Below, piece by piece: positions 33,673-42,246 of a stretch of 64,000 nt of DNA. The position numbers were made by a program, and so were the translations under genes. The first letter of the stretch is position 1. Every line of letters begins with the position of its first letter. Under the pieces are notes generated by a model. That model saw nothing but the letters and a program-made list of their open reading frames with translations, was not told where the DNA came from and did not search any database. Origin of the DNA: an uncultured Collinsella sp. (GTDB lineage Bacteria > Actinomycetota > Coriobacteriia > Coriobacteriales > Coriobacteriaceae); NCBI GenBank assembly GCA_959020715.1, contig CAUESV010000004.1, positions 62,001 through 126,000 of the forward strand. The letters are read 5' to 3'.

Positions 33673-35186
33673 TGGCGCAGAGCTTCGATTCCCTTACCGC
33701 CGCCCAGATCGCCGCGGGCGTTGCCGCCGGCGACTTTACCGCTACCGAGGTGGCTCAGGCCTCCCTTGCCGCCATCGAGGCGCGCGAGGGCGGGGTCCAG
33801 GCATTCCTGCAGGTAGCGCCCGAGCTTGCGCTCGAGGCCGCTGCGCGCGTGGATGCCGACCGTGCCGCCGGAAAGCCGCTACCCCCGCTTGCGGGCGTGC
33901 CGCTGGCCATCAAAGACAACATGAACCTCGTGGGCACGCGCACCACCTGCGCTTCCCGCATGCTCGGGGACTACCAGAGCGTCTACACCGCCACCTGCGT
34001 CCAGCGCATGCTCGACGCCGGCTGCCTGCCCATGGGCAAGGCCAACATGGACGAGTTCGCTTTTGGCAGCTCCACCGAGAGCTCGGCGTTCCACCGCACC
34101 AACAACCCCTGGGATACCGAGCGCGTGCCCGGCGGCTCCTCGGGTGGCTCCGCTGCCGCTGTCGCCGCGGGCGAGGTCGCGCTTTCGCTGGGCTCGGACA
34201 CCGGCGGCTCCATTCGCCAGCCGGCGTCGCTGTGCGGCGTGGTGGGCTTTAAGCCCACGTATGGCGCCGTGAGCCGTTACGGCGTGGTTGCCTTTGGCTC
34301 GTCGCTCGACCAGGTGGGTCCCTTTGGCCGCACGGTCGAGGATGTCGCGCTGGCCATGAACGCGCTTACCGGCGCGGGCCACGATCCGTACGACTGCACC
34401 AGCCAGGATTGCGCCGTCGACTTTACCGAGCACCTCAACGACAGCATCGAGGGCAAGCGCGTGGGCATCATCCCTGCGTTTATGGAGGCCAAGGGCCTGA
34501 CGCCCGAGGTCAAGGCCGCTGTTCAGCGCGCCGCCCAGGAGCTGCAGAACCAGGGCGCCGAGCTGGTCGAGGTCGACCTGCCGCACCTGGACGCCGCCAT
34601 CGCCGCCTACTACGTCATCGGCCCGGCCGAGGCGTTCTCCAACTTGGCCCGCTTCGACGGCATTCGCTACGGCTATCAGGAGGAGGGCTGCGCCAACCTG
34701 TCCGACCAGAGCTCGCTTTCGCGCGCCCACGGCTTTGGCGCCGAGGCCAAGCGCCGTCAGATGCTCGGCGCCTACCTGCTGAGCTCGGGCGTGTACGACA
34801 AGTACTACTACGCCGCGCAAAAGGCCCGCACGCTCATCACGCAGGACTACGACGCCGCGTATGCCAAGGTGGACACCATCCTCATGCCCGCCTCGCCGCG
34901 CACGGCCTTTAAGTTTGGCGAGATTAGCGACCCCACGCAGATGTACCTTTCGGACCTGTATACCATTTCGCTCAACATTTGCGGCAACGGTGGTATTTCG
35001 GTGCCGCTGGGCCTGGGCGAGGACAGCAAACTGCCCGTTTCTGCCCAGCTGGTGGGGCCTGCCTTTAAGGACCGTCAGCTGCTCACGTTTGCCCGCGCCC
35101 TGGAGCGCGGCTTTGCCGATGCCGCCACGGGTGCGCCCGCACTTTCCGTCGCGCCCGATTTTGCCGGGAAGGGAGGCGAGCTGTAA
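33672..35186 (+). CDS. gatA: Asp-tRNA(Asn)/Glu-tRNA(Gln) amidotransferase subunit A (amidase)
   Basis: 504 aa. Amidase-signature family with the Ser-cisSer-Lys triad: Lys81 (LAIKDN), then GGSSGGSAAAVAAGE and the nucleophile in LGSDTGGSIRQPAS. It releases ammonia from glutamine for transamidation by GatB. It overlaps gatC and gatB by one base on either side (TAATG junctions), so the three subunits are translated together. Confidence 0.97.
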   Translation: MAQSFDSLTAAQIAAGVAAGDFTATEVAQASLAAIEAREGGVQAFLQVAPELALEAAARVDADRAAGKPLPPLAGVPLAIKDNMNLVGTRTTCASRMLGDYQSVYTATCVQRMLDAGCLPMGKANMDEFAFGSSTESSAFHRTNNPWDTERVPGGSSGGSAAAVAAGEVALSLGSDTGGSIRQPASLCGVVGFKPTYGAVSRYGVVAFGSSLDQVGPFGRTVEDVALAMNALTGAGHDPYDCTSQDCAVDFTEHLNDSIEGKRVGIIPAFMEAKGLTPEVKAAVQRAAQELQNQGAELVEVDLPHLDAAIAAYYVIGPAEAFSNLARFDGIRYGYQEEGCANLSDQSSLSRAHGFGAEAKRRQMLGAYLLSSGVYDKYYYAAQKARTLITQDYDAAYAKVDTILMPASPRTAFKFGEISDPTQMYLSDLYTISLNICGNGGISVPLGLGEDSKLPVSAQLVGPAFKDRQLLTFARALERGFADAATGAPALSVAPDFAGKGGEL

Positions 35187-36862
35187 TGAAGGAGCTTTCC
35201 GAGGTCCTGCAGGATTGGGAGGCCGTGATCGGCCTGGAGATCCATACCGAGCTCACCGCACTCGATACCAAGATGTTCTGCAACTGCAAGCTTAGCCACG
35301 ATGACGAGCCCAACGCCAACGTGTGCCCGGTGTGCCTGGGCCTGCCCGGCGCCCTGCCGGTGCCCAACAAGCGCGCCATCGAGAGCATCGTTAAGGCCGG
35401 TCTCGCCACCAACTGCGAGATCCAGCGCCACTCGATGTTCTACCGCAAGCACTACTTCTATCCCGATATGGCCAAGAACTTCCAGACCACGCAGGGTCCG
35501 GTCGCCTTTGCCATGTACGGTCACCTGGACCTGGACGTGACCGGTCGCGGTGCTGCCGAGCGCCCCGACTGCGCGTTTGGCGAGTCCGAGGCTCAGAGCC
35601 TGGCGAGCGCTTCGGCCAACGCCGAGGGCCTGTCCACGTCCATGACGTCGACCATGCGCGAAGGCAATCAGCGCGCCGGCCATCTGGCCAGCTACGACGC
35701 GTCCAACCTGCAGATGCCCGAGCGCCGCGAGGACGGTTCCTACACGGTGCCCATCCGCATCCTGCGCATCCACATGGAGGAGGACGCCGCCAAGATGGTA
35801 CACGTGGGCGGTGCCGAGGGCCGCATTACCGCCGCGGCTGAGTCGCTCGTCGACTACAACCGCTGCGGCGCGCCGCTCATCGAGCTCGTCACCGAGCCCG
35901 ACTTGCGTACGCCCGAGGAGGCTCGCCTGTTTATGGAAAAGCTCCGTCGCATTTTTGTGACGCTGGGCATTTCGGACTGCTCCATGGAGAAGGGCTCCAT
36001 GCGCTGCGACGGCAACGTGTCGCTGCGCCGCCGCGGTGAGACCAAACTGGGCACCAAGACCGAGCTCAAGAACCTCAACTCGTTTAAGAGCCTGCATGAT
36101 GGCCTTGCCTACGAGATCTGCCGTCAGGCCGAGGTGCTCGAGGAGGGCGGCATCATCTACCAGGAGACCCGTCACTGGGAGCCCAGCCGCAAGCGCACCG
36201 TGGTCATGCGCGTCAAGGAGACGGCAGACGACTATCGTCTGTTCCCCGATCCCGACCTGGCGCCGTTCGATCTGGACGACGAGTTCATCGACCGCTGCCG
36301 TGGCGAGATTCCCGAGCTGCCCGATGCCAAGTGTGCCCGTTTTGAGGCCGACTTTGGCATTAAGGCGGCCGATGCCGAGCAGATTGCCGGCGACCCCGAG
36401 TTTGCCGACTTCTTTGAGGCCGCCGCTGCCGGTATGGCTGGCAAGGAGGCCCAGACGGTCGCAAACCTGCTGGTCAACGAGATGATCGCCTACCTTAAGG
36501 GCGCGGGCGTCTCGCTGGCCGAGTCCGGCATTGCGCCGGCTCAGGTGGCGGCGCTGGCTAAGTTGCTGGCGACCGATGCCATCAGCTCCAACCAAGCGCA
36601 CGAGGTCTTTGAGGCCATGGCACAGACCGGCGACGACCCCAACAAGATCGTCGACGAGCGCGGCATGCGCCAGGTGAGCGATGCCGGCGCGCTGCAGCCG
36701 ATTGTGGACGAGGTGCTGGCAAACTGTGTCGATCAGGCGCAGCAGTATCGTGACGGCAACCAGAAGGTCATCGGCTTTTTGGTGGGCCAGTGCATGAAGG
36801 CGAGCCGCGGCAAGGGCAACCCGAAGCTCTTCAACGAGTTGCTGAGAACGTCGCTCTCGTAG
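35186..36862 (+). CDS. gatB: Asp-tRNA(Asn)/Glu-tRNA(Gln) amidotransferase subunit B
   Basis: 558 aa, longer than the usual 475-500 because of an extra segment around AERPDCAFGESEAQ. Core motifs are VIGLEIHTEL, the zinc cysteines CNCKL and CPVCLGLPGALPV, HMEEDAAK, and the C-terminal tail domain ending GNPKLFNELLRTSLS. With GatA and GatC it makes Gln-tRNA(Gln) or Asn-tRNA(Asn). Last gene of the gatCAB operon. Confidence 0.96.
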   Translation: MKELSEVLQDWEAVIGLEIHTELTALDTKMFCNCKLSHDDEPNANVCPVCLGLPGALPVPNKRAIESIVKAGLATNCEIQRHSMFYRKHYFYPDMAKNFQTTQGPVAFAMYGHLDLDVTGRGAAERPDCAFGESEAQSLASASANAEGLSTSMTSTMREGNQRAGHLASYDASNLQMPERREDGSYTVPIRILRIHMEEDAAKMVHVGGAEGRITAAAESLVDYNRCGAPLIELVTEPDLRTPEEARLFMEKLRRIFVTLGISDCSMEKGSMRCDGNVSLRRRGETKLGTKTELKNLNSFKSLHDGLAYEICRQAEVLEEGGIIYQETRHWEPSRKRTVVMRVKETADDYRLFPDPDLAPFDLDDEFIDRCRGEIPELPDAKCARFEADFGIKAADAEQIAGDPEFADFFEAAAAGMAGKEAQTVANLLVNEMIAYLKGAGVSLAESGIAPAQVAALAKLLATDAISSNQAHEVFEAMAQTGDDPNKIVDERGMRQVSDAGALQPIVDEVLANCVDQAQQYRDGNQKVIGFLVGQCMKASRGKGNPKLFNELLRTSLS

Positions 36863-36874
36863 CTGCGAGGCCGG

Positions 36875-37005
36875 GGAAGCCCCGAGTCGCCGGGGTATTT
36901 CCTCCAAATTTCAAACAGTCCTATGCAAGACGAAGGCCACATTTAGTGGCCTTCTTTGCATGCGGAACTCATTTGGAGCAAACACCCCGGCGACTCGGGG
37001 CTTCC
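36875..37005. repeat. Long inverted repeat flanking the gatB terminator
   Basis: A 22-bp perfect inverted repeat (36875-36896 with 36984-37005) extends inward with few mismatches to about 35 bp per arm. The space between holds the 36933-36956 terminator. The element looks like a nested hairpin or a small palindromic insertion. Confidence 0.75.
36933..36956 (+). terminator. Rho-independent terminator after gatCAB
   Basis: AAGGCCAC-ATTTA-GTGGCCTT followed by CTTT. Confidence 0.85.
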
Positions 37006-37057
37006 ACGATCAGACGACTCGGCCGTTCGGGTCAGGTGGGCTGGATTGAATTTGGTG

Positions 37058-37085
37058 AATGAGGGCGCCGTTGGCGCCTTCATTC
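37058..37085. terminator. Bidirectional hairpin at the end of the AraC-family gene
   Basis: AATGAGGGCGCC-GTT-GGCGCCTTCATT, almost fully palindromic, against the stop codon of the minus-strand regulator and followed on the plus strand by CTTT. Confidence 0.7.
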
Positions 37086-37086
37086 T

Positions 37087-38085
37087 TTATATATGTTGGG
37101 AGCGCCAGGCGGTGGGGGTGGTGCCGGTGTGTTGCTTGAAGGCTTGGGCGAAGGCGGCCTGCTGAGGGTAGCCTAGACGCTCTGCCACCTGCGCTATCGT
37201 GAGCGCGCTATCGGCCAAAAGGTCCTGTGCTCGCTCTATACGGCGTCTGCGAATGTAGGCGCCCAGGGACTCGCCAGTTTGGGCCTTAAAGGTGGCGCAT
37301 AGTTTGGAGCGGCTTGTGTAGAGCCTCTCGGCCACCTCGTTGATACCCACACGTCTGCCTTTGTCGAGCGCGCGCTCAATCATTGCCGTTGCTTCTTCGG
37401 CAATGGTTATGCTGACGCGTGTGTCTGCCGCCTGCCGCGCCTGCTTGTGGGCCGCGCGCGAACAGGCGAGCTCCGCGACCATGGTCTCCACGATGCCTTG
37501 CATATAGACGTGTCCGCCTACGGTATGGGCGCGTTCCTCGTTAATCCGACGCAGCGTGTGGCAGATGGCAGACGTCGCCTCCTCGTGCCATGGCTCGGCA
37601 AACGCCTCGAAGATTCCCGCGAACTCGGTGGGATAGCGGTGCTCCAGTTCGTCAAAAAATCCAGGCAAAAAGAGCACCGAGCGCGAGTGATAAAGCTGCC
37701 CTGCAAACAGCGGACTTAGCTCCTCGCCGCAGCTATCTTGGATAAAGCTGCACACCGCGCTGTTCGGCCACGGCCCGCGCAGTGGCTTAAGGTTCGCAGG
37801 CGTTATGCCAGCCTTGGGCATGCATATGAGCGTGGGCGCGCTGACCTCGCTCACGCACGCGTACGGTTCGGGCGTGTATTCGGCTAGGTGCATGTTGTGC
37901 ATCGGGGTAATGAAATGCTCCATGACGATGCAGGTGGGGGAAAGGGGCATGATCCATGCGCGTCCGTGCGCCCGATCGTTTGCCACCTCACCGGTAAAGA
38001 CGGCGCCCTTGCCGGAAAGCTGCAGGCCAAACTGCTCAAATTGCGGTGCGTAGAGCTCGGTTATATCGGTTGCTGCCCGCCGCAT
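37087..38085 (-). CDS. AraC-family transcriptional regulator
   Basis: 332 aa. The C-terminal 100 residues are a double helix-turn-helix AraC domain (INEVAERLYTSRSKLCATFK, RRRIERAQDLLADS, LTIAQVAERLGYPQQAAFAQ, FKQHTGTTPTAWR). The N-terminal 220 residues are a sensor region of PchR/YbtA-like length without recognised motifs. ATG 38085; a TTG six bases upstream (38091) is better spaced from AAGGGG and may be the true start. Divergent from a two-gene ABC operon of the siderophore type, which it probably controls. Confidence 0.85.
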   Translation of the reverse strand: MRRAATDITELYAPQFEQFGLQLSGKGAVFTGEVANDRAHGRAWIMPLSPTCIVMEHFITPMHNMHLAEYTPEPYACVSEVSAPTLICMPKAGITPANLKPLRGPWPNSAVCSFIQDSCGEELSPLFAGQLYHSRSVLFLPGFFDELEHRYPTEFAGIFEAFAEPWHEEATSAICHTLRRINEERAHTVGGHVYMQGIVETMVAELACSRAAHKQARQAADTRVSITIAEEATAMIERALDKGRRVGINEVAERLYTSRSKLCATFKAQTGESLGAYIRRRRIERAQDLLADSALTIAQVAERLGYPQQAAFAQAFKQHTGTTPTAWRSQHI

Positions 38086-38165
38086 TTTCAAAAGCGTCCC
38101 CTTCCTTTGCGGAAACGTCCACGCCTGGCTCGATTGTGTGCCTCGGCTAACACGCCAATGATAAG

Positions 38166-38197
38166 TTTCTAACGGTTAACTCTCAAGCCGTTAGAAA
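38166..38197 (+). promoter_or_regulatory. Inverted repeat overlapping the ribosome site of the ABC operon
   Basis: TTTCTAACGG (38166-38175) and CCGTTAGAAA (38188-38197), a 10-bp perfect dyad with a 12-base loop. The right arm contains the AGAAAGGA ribosome site for the start at 38206. It can be a regulator operator, or an mRNA hairpin that hides the ribosome site. Confidence 0.6.
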
Positions 38198-38205
38198 GGA
38201 ATCTC

Positions 38206-40029
38206 ATGGCAAAGGGATCAAAAAGGGAAGGCGGCGGCATCGGCGAGCTGCTTGCATATGCCGGCGACCGTAAATTCCTAACATATTTGGGCATGGCTCT
38301 CTCGGCGCTCTCGCAGCTGCTGAGCTTTGGCCCGTACGTGTGTATCTGGTTTGTTGCGCGAGACCTTATCGCCGTGGCGCCTAACTGGAGCGAGGCCACC
38401 GACATCGCGATGTATGGTTGGTGGGCTGTGGGCTTTGCCCTGGCGAGCATTGTGGTTTATTTCGTGGGACTCATGTGTACGCACCTATCCGCGTTTCGCT
38501 GCGCGTCCAATATCCGCAAGACTACGAGCGAGCACCTGCTTAAGCTGCCGCTTGGCTACTTTGACACGCACGCCACCGGTGAGCTGCGTCGTGTTGTAGA
38601 CGGATGCGCCGCCTCCACCGAGACGCTGCTCGCGCACATGCTGCCCGACATCGCCGGCGCCACCGCCATGGTCATGGGCCTGCTCGTGCTGCTTTTCGCC
38701 CTCGATTGGCGTTTGGGCGCGGCATGCTTAATCTCGGTCGTCGTTTCGTTTTGCGCCATGGCCACCATGATGAGCGGCAAGGGCGCCGAGTTTATGAAGG
38801 CCTACATGGGCGCGCTGGTCAAGATGAACAAGACCGGCACCGAATACGTGCGCGGCATCCCCGTGGTCAAGGTGTTCCAGCAGACGGTCTACTCCTTTAA
38901 GGCGTTTCACGATGCGATCGCCGAATACGCCGACATGGCGCAAAGCTATGCGGGCACGTTCTGCCGAGGCCCGCAGGTGCTCAACCTTACCGCGCTCAAT
39001 GGCCTCGTGGCATTTCTTTTGCCCGTGGCGTTGCTGTTGGCGCCGGGCGAGACGGACTTCGCGCACTTTATGGTCAACTTCACGTTTTACGCGATATTTT
39101 CGGCCGTGGTGCCGACGGCCATGACCAAGCTCATGTTTGTGGGCGAGGCGTCTCAGATGAGTGCCGATTCGCTGGCGCGCATCCGAAGCGTTATGGATTC
39201 CAAGCAGCTCTCCGTGCCCGCCCTGCCCAAGCACCCTGCTGGCAGCGATGTGCGCTTTGAGGACGTGAGCTTTACCTACGAGGGTGCCGAAGCGCCTGCC
39301 GTCGATCATGTGAGCTTTAGCGTTCCCGCAGGCAGCACCCTTGCGTTGGTTGGTCCCTCGGGCGGCGGTAAGTCAACCTGTGCAAGCCTGATTCCTCGTT
39401 TTTGGGATGTTTCCGCAGGTCGAGTGCTCGTAGGCGGTGTGGACGTTCGCGATATGGATCCGCACGAGCTTATGGACCAGGTCGCCTTCGTGTTCCAGAC
39501 CAACCAGCTGTTCCGGCAAACACTTGCCGATAACGTGCGTGCCTCCAAGCCTACGGCCACTGACGACGAAGTGCGTGCGGCCCTCTCCGCAGCTCAGTGC
39601 GACGACATTGTGGCCAAGCTTCCACAGGACATCAATACCATGCTCGGTGCCGGCGGAGCATATCTTTCGGGCGGCGAGGTCCAGCGCGTGGCACTTGCCC
39701 GCGCGATCCTTAAAGACGCGCCTATCGTGGTGCTCGATGAGGCCACGGCGTTTGCGGATCCCGAGAACGAGGCACTCATCCAGCGCGCCTTTAGCAAGCT
39801 GGCGGCGGGTCGCACGGTCATTATGATTGCGCACCGACTCTCGACTGTAGTGGGCGCAGATCAAATCGTGGTGCTCAACCAGGGCAGCGTGCAGGAGTCT
39901 GGTACCCATGCCGAGTTGCTGTCCCAAGAGGGTCTGTATGCCAAGATGTGGGCCGAATACGAACAGGCCGCGAGCTGGAAAATCACTGCTGCCGCGGATG
40001 TCGCCGTGGCGAAGGGAGGCGAGGCCTAA
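38206..40029 (+). CDS. ABC half-transporter of the IrtA/YbtP (siderophore-type) group
   Basis: 607 aa. Six membrane helices (about 20-310) and an ATPase domain with Walker A GPSGGGKST, signature YLSGGEVQR and Walker B VVLDEATAFADPENE; the DEATAFADPE variant is characteristic of the IrtA/IrtB and YbtP/YbtQ half-transporters, which have an exporter fold but import ferric siderophores. Followed immediately by its partner (adjacent stop and start). With the divergent AraC gene this looks like a metal-uptake unit; a drug exporter is the main alternative. Confidence 0.82.
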   Translation: MAKGSKREGGGIGELLAYAGDRKFLTYLGMALSALSQLLSFGPYVCIWFVARDLIAVAPNWSEATDIAMYGWWAVGFALASIVVYFVGLMCTHLSAFRCASNIRKTTSEHLLKLPLGYFDTHATGELRRVVDGCAASTETLLAHMLPDIAGATAMVMGLLVLLFALDWRLGAACLISVVVSFCAMATMMSGKGAEFMKAYMGALVKMNKTGTEYVRGIPVVKVFQQTVYSFKAFHDAIAEYADMAQSYAGTFCRGPQVLNLTALNGLVAFLLPVALLLAPGETDFAHFMVNFTFYAIFSAVVPTAMTKLMFVGEASQMSADSLARIRSVMDSKQLSVPALPKHPAGSDVRFEDVSFTYEGAEAPAVDHVSFSVPAGSTLALVGPSGGGKSTCASLIPRFWDVSAGRVLVGGVDVRDMDPHELMDQVAFVFQTNQLFRQTLADNVRASKPTATDDEVRAALSAAQCDDIVAKLPQDINTMLGAGGAYLSGGEVQRVALARAILKDAPIVVLDEATAFADPENEALIQRAFSKLAAGRTVIMIAHRLSTVVGADQIVVLNQGSVQESGTHAELLSQEGLYAKMWAEYEQAASWKITAAADVAVAKGGEA

Positions 40030-41787
40030 ATGTTCGCCTCATTCCAAAAGAAGTATTTCCTATCCGATAAAGGCGTCGCCGGCGTAAAACGCGGCATTTT
40101 CTGGACCACGCTCACCAATCTCATTACCATGGCCGGCATGGGCTTTTTATTCCTGGTTATGGCCGGCTTTGTCGAGCATCTCGCCAGCGGGGCTGACCTG
40201 CCGGATGCTCTGCCGATCGTGGGCGGCCTCCTGGTCTTTTTTGTGTTGCTCTTTGCCTCTAACTGGCAGCAGTATTACTACACCTACTGCATCTTTTACG
40301 AGGAGTGCGGCAAGCAGCGCATGGGGATTGCCGAGCGCTTGCGCAAACTGCCGTTGTCGTTTTTCGGCCGTCGTGATCTGGCCGATCTAACCGAAACCAT
40401 CATGGGCGACGTTCAGACTATGGAGCACGCTTACAGCCACGTGCTGGGAGAGCTTTGGGGTGCCGTCATCGCAAGCGCCATTGTGTTCGTGGCGTCGCTG
40501 TTCTTTTGCTGGCAGCTGGCGATCGCGGCGTTTTGGAGCGTTCCCGTGGCCTTTGCCGTGCTGTATATAACACGCGGCCCCATGACCCCGGTGTTCGACC
40601 GCGTGCGCGCCGAGAAGGTCAAGGTCACCGAGGCGATCCAGGAGACGCTCGACTGCGTGCGCGAGATTCGCGCCACCAACCAGGAGGCCCATTATCTTGA
40701 GGGGCTCAACGCCGTGATCGATGCCGAGGAGCGCGAGACCACCAAGGGCGAGCTCGCCAATGGGCTTTTGGTTAACTCCGCCTTTGCTATCCTGCGTCTG
40801 GGCATTGCCACCACGTTGGTCACGGGCGCCGCGATGGTCGCCTCCGGGCAGGTCGACTTTTTGGTGATGTTTGCCTTCCTGCTTATGGTGAGCCGTATCT
40901 ATGCACCTTTTGACCAGGCGTTAATGTTAATGTCCGAGCTGTTTGCCGCCGAGTCGTCTGCCAAGCGCATGCGTTCCATCATGGAAGAGCCTGTGGCGCG
41001 GGGCAGCGAGAAATTTGAGCCCGTGGGCCACGATGTGGTGTTCGATCATGTGGCATTTGGCTATGGCGCGGGCGAGGACGGCAGCGCCGGCGAGAAAGTT
41101 CTTACCGATGTGAGCTTTACCGCCAAGGAAGGCGAGGTCACGGCACTGGTCGGTCCTTCGGGCTCCGGTAAGTCCACGGTGAGCCGCCTGGCCGCGCGCT
41201 TTTGGGATGCCACCGCGGGCACGGTCACCGTGGGCGGCGTAGACGTTGCGAGCGTGGACCCCGAGGTGCTGCTGCGCGACTACGCCATTGTGTTCCAAGA
41301 CGTGCTGCTCTTTGACGACACGGTGATGGGAAACATCCGTCTTGGTCGTCGCGATTCCACCGATGAGGAAGTGCTTGCTGCCGCGCGTGCCGCCAACTGC
41401 GACGAGTTTGTGAGCCGCATGCCGCAGGGCTATGACACCATGATCGGCGAGAACGGCTCCAAGCTGTCCGGCGGTGAGCGCCAGCGCATCTCTATCGCCC
41501 GTGCGCTGCTCAAAGACGCGCCGATCGTGTTGCTGGACGAGGCGACGGCGAGCTTGGATGTGGAGAACGAGACCGTGGTACAGCAGGCGCTCTCCCGTCT
41601 GCTCGCAGGTAAGACGGTTATCGTGATCGCCCACCGTATGCGCACGGTAGAAAATGCCGATAAGATCGTTGTACTCAAGGATGGTGTGGTTGCCGAGCAG
41701 GGCACTCCGGCGCAGCTCAAGGCGGCAGGTGGAGAATTCGCCCGCATGGTTGCGCTGCAAAAGGAAGCGGCTGCCTGGCAGCTGTAA
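40030..41787 (+). CDS. ABC half-transporter, partner of the preceding gene
   Basis: 585 aa. Six membrane helices and an ATPase domain with Walker A GPSGSGKST, signature KLSGGERQR, Walker B VLLDEATASLDVENE and H-loop IAHRMRTV. The catalytic residues are intact in both partners, so this pair differs from the degenerate/canonical heterodimer at 13-16.8 kb. ATG 40030 directly after the upstream stop, with the ribosome site GGGAGGCGAGGCCTAA inside the preceding codons. Confidence 0.85.
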   Translation: MFASFQKKYFLSDKGVAGVKRGIFWTTLTNLITMAGMGFLFLVMAGFVEHLASGADLPDALPIVGGLLVFFVLLFASNWQQYYYTYCIFYEECGKQRMGIAERLRKLPLSFFGRRDLADLTETIMGDVQTMEHAYSHVLGELWGAVIASAIVFVASLFFCWQLAIAAFWSVPVAFAVLYITRGPMTPVFDRVRAEKVKVTEAIQETLDCVREIRATNQEAHYLEGLNAVIDAEERETTKGELANGLLVNSAFAILRLGIATTLVTGAAMVASGQVDFLVMFAFLLMVSRIYAPFDQALMLMSELFAAESSAKRMRSIMEEPVARGSEKFEPVGHDVVFDHVAFGYGAGEDGSAGEKVLTDVSFTAKEGEVTALVGPSGSGKSTVSRLAARFWDATAGTVTVGGVDVASVDPEVLLRDYAIVFQDVLLFDDTVMGNIRLGRRDSTDEEVLAAARAANCDEFVSRMPQGYDTMIGENGSKLSGGERQRISIARALLKDAPIVLLDEATASLDVENETVVQQALSRLLAGKTVIVIAHRMRTVENADKIVVLKDGVVAEQGTPAQLKAAGGEFARMVALQKEAAAWQL

Positions 41788-41790
41788 GAA

Positions 41791-41815
41791 GGGGCAAAGG
41801 AACAGTCCCTTTGTC
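41791..41815 (+). repeat. Short hairpin related to repeat F2
   Basis: GCAAAGG-AACAGT-CCCTTTGT shortly after the ABC operon stop; shares CAAAGG/CCTTTG with the F2 family but has a shorter stem. Could be a weak terminator. The 190-bp gap up to 41982 otherwise shows nothing definite. Confidence 0.4.
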
Positions 41816-41982
41816 ACATTGACAATCGGTTACTCCGCATCGTTAATTTTCAAAAGGTTAGCCATGGCTGACCTAGATAGTTAGATAGAATTAAGGTATT
41901 TCAAAAGCGTGCTCGAGCTAACTGATGAACTCGGGTGCTAAGGCACCATGCCGCGCCCCATGCGGCAAAAGGGAGAAGCAAC

Positions 41983-42228
41983 ATGAAGAAGTCGACGTTT
42001 AACACCCTGCTTGTTGGTGGCGGTTTTCTGCTTGGCACGGCCGGCATCAAGCTGCTTACCAGCGCTCCGGTCAAGAATGCCTGCGTGCAGGGTATTGCGT
42101 GCGGTATGCGCATCAAGAACGGCTACCAGGACATGGTCGAGCAGGCCAAGGCTAATGTCGACGACATGGTTGCCGAGGCTGCTTACATCACCCAGAGCGA
42201 GGCCGCCGCGGACAACGCAGCTGAGTAG
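41983..42228 (+). CDS. Small DUF6110-like protein linked to a metal ATPase
   Basis: 81 aa. One hydrophobic N-terminal segment (TFNTLLVGGGFLLGTAGIKLL), then SAPVKNACVQGIACGMRIKN and an amphipathic acidic tail. Proteins of this kind (DUF6110) are commonly found directly before P1B-type ATPases in Gram-positive bacteria, as here (18 bp apart). It has two cysteines in the conserved middle that could contact a metal. ATG 41983 after AGGGAGAAGCAAC. Function not established. Confidence 0.65.
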   Translation: MKKSTFNTLLVGGGFLLGTAGIKLLTSAPVKNACVQGIACGMRIKNGYQDMVEQAKANVDDMVAEAAYITQSEAAADNAAE

Positions 42229-42246
42229 CGCTTCCAGGCACAAACT

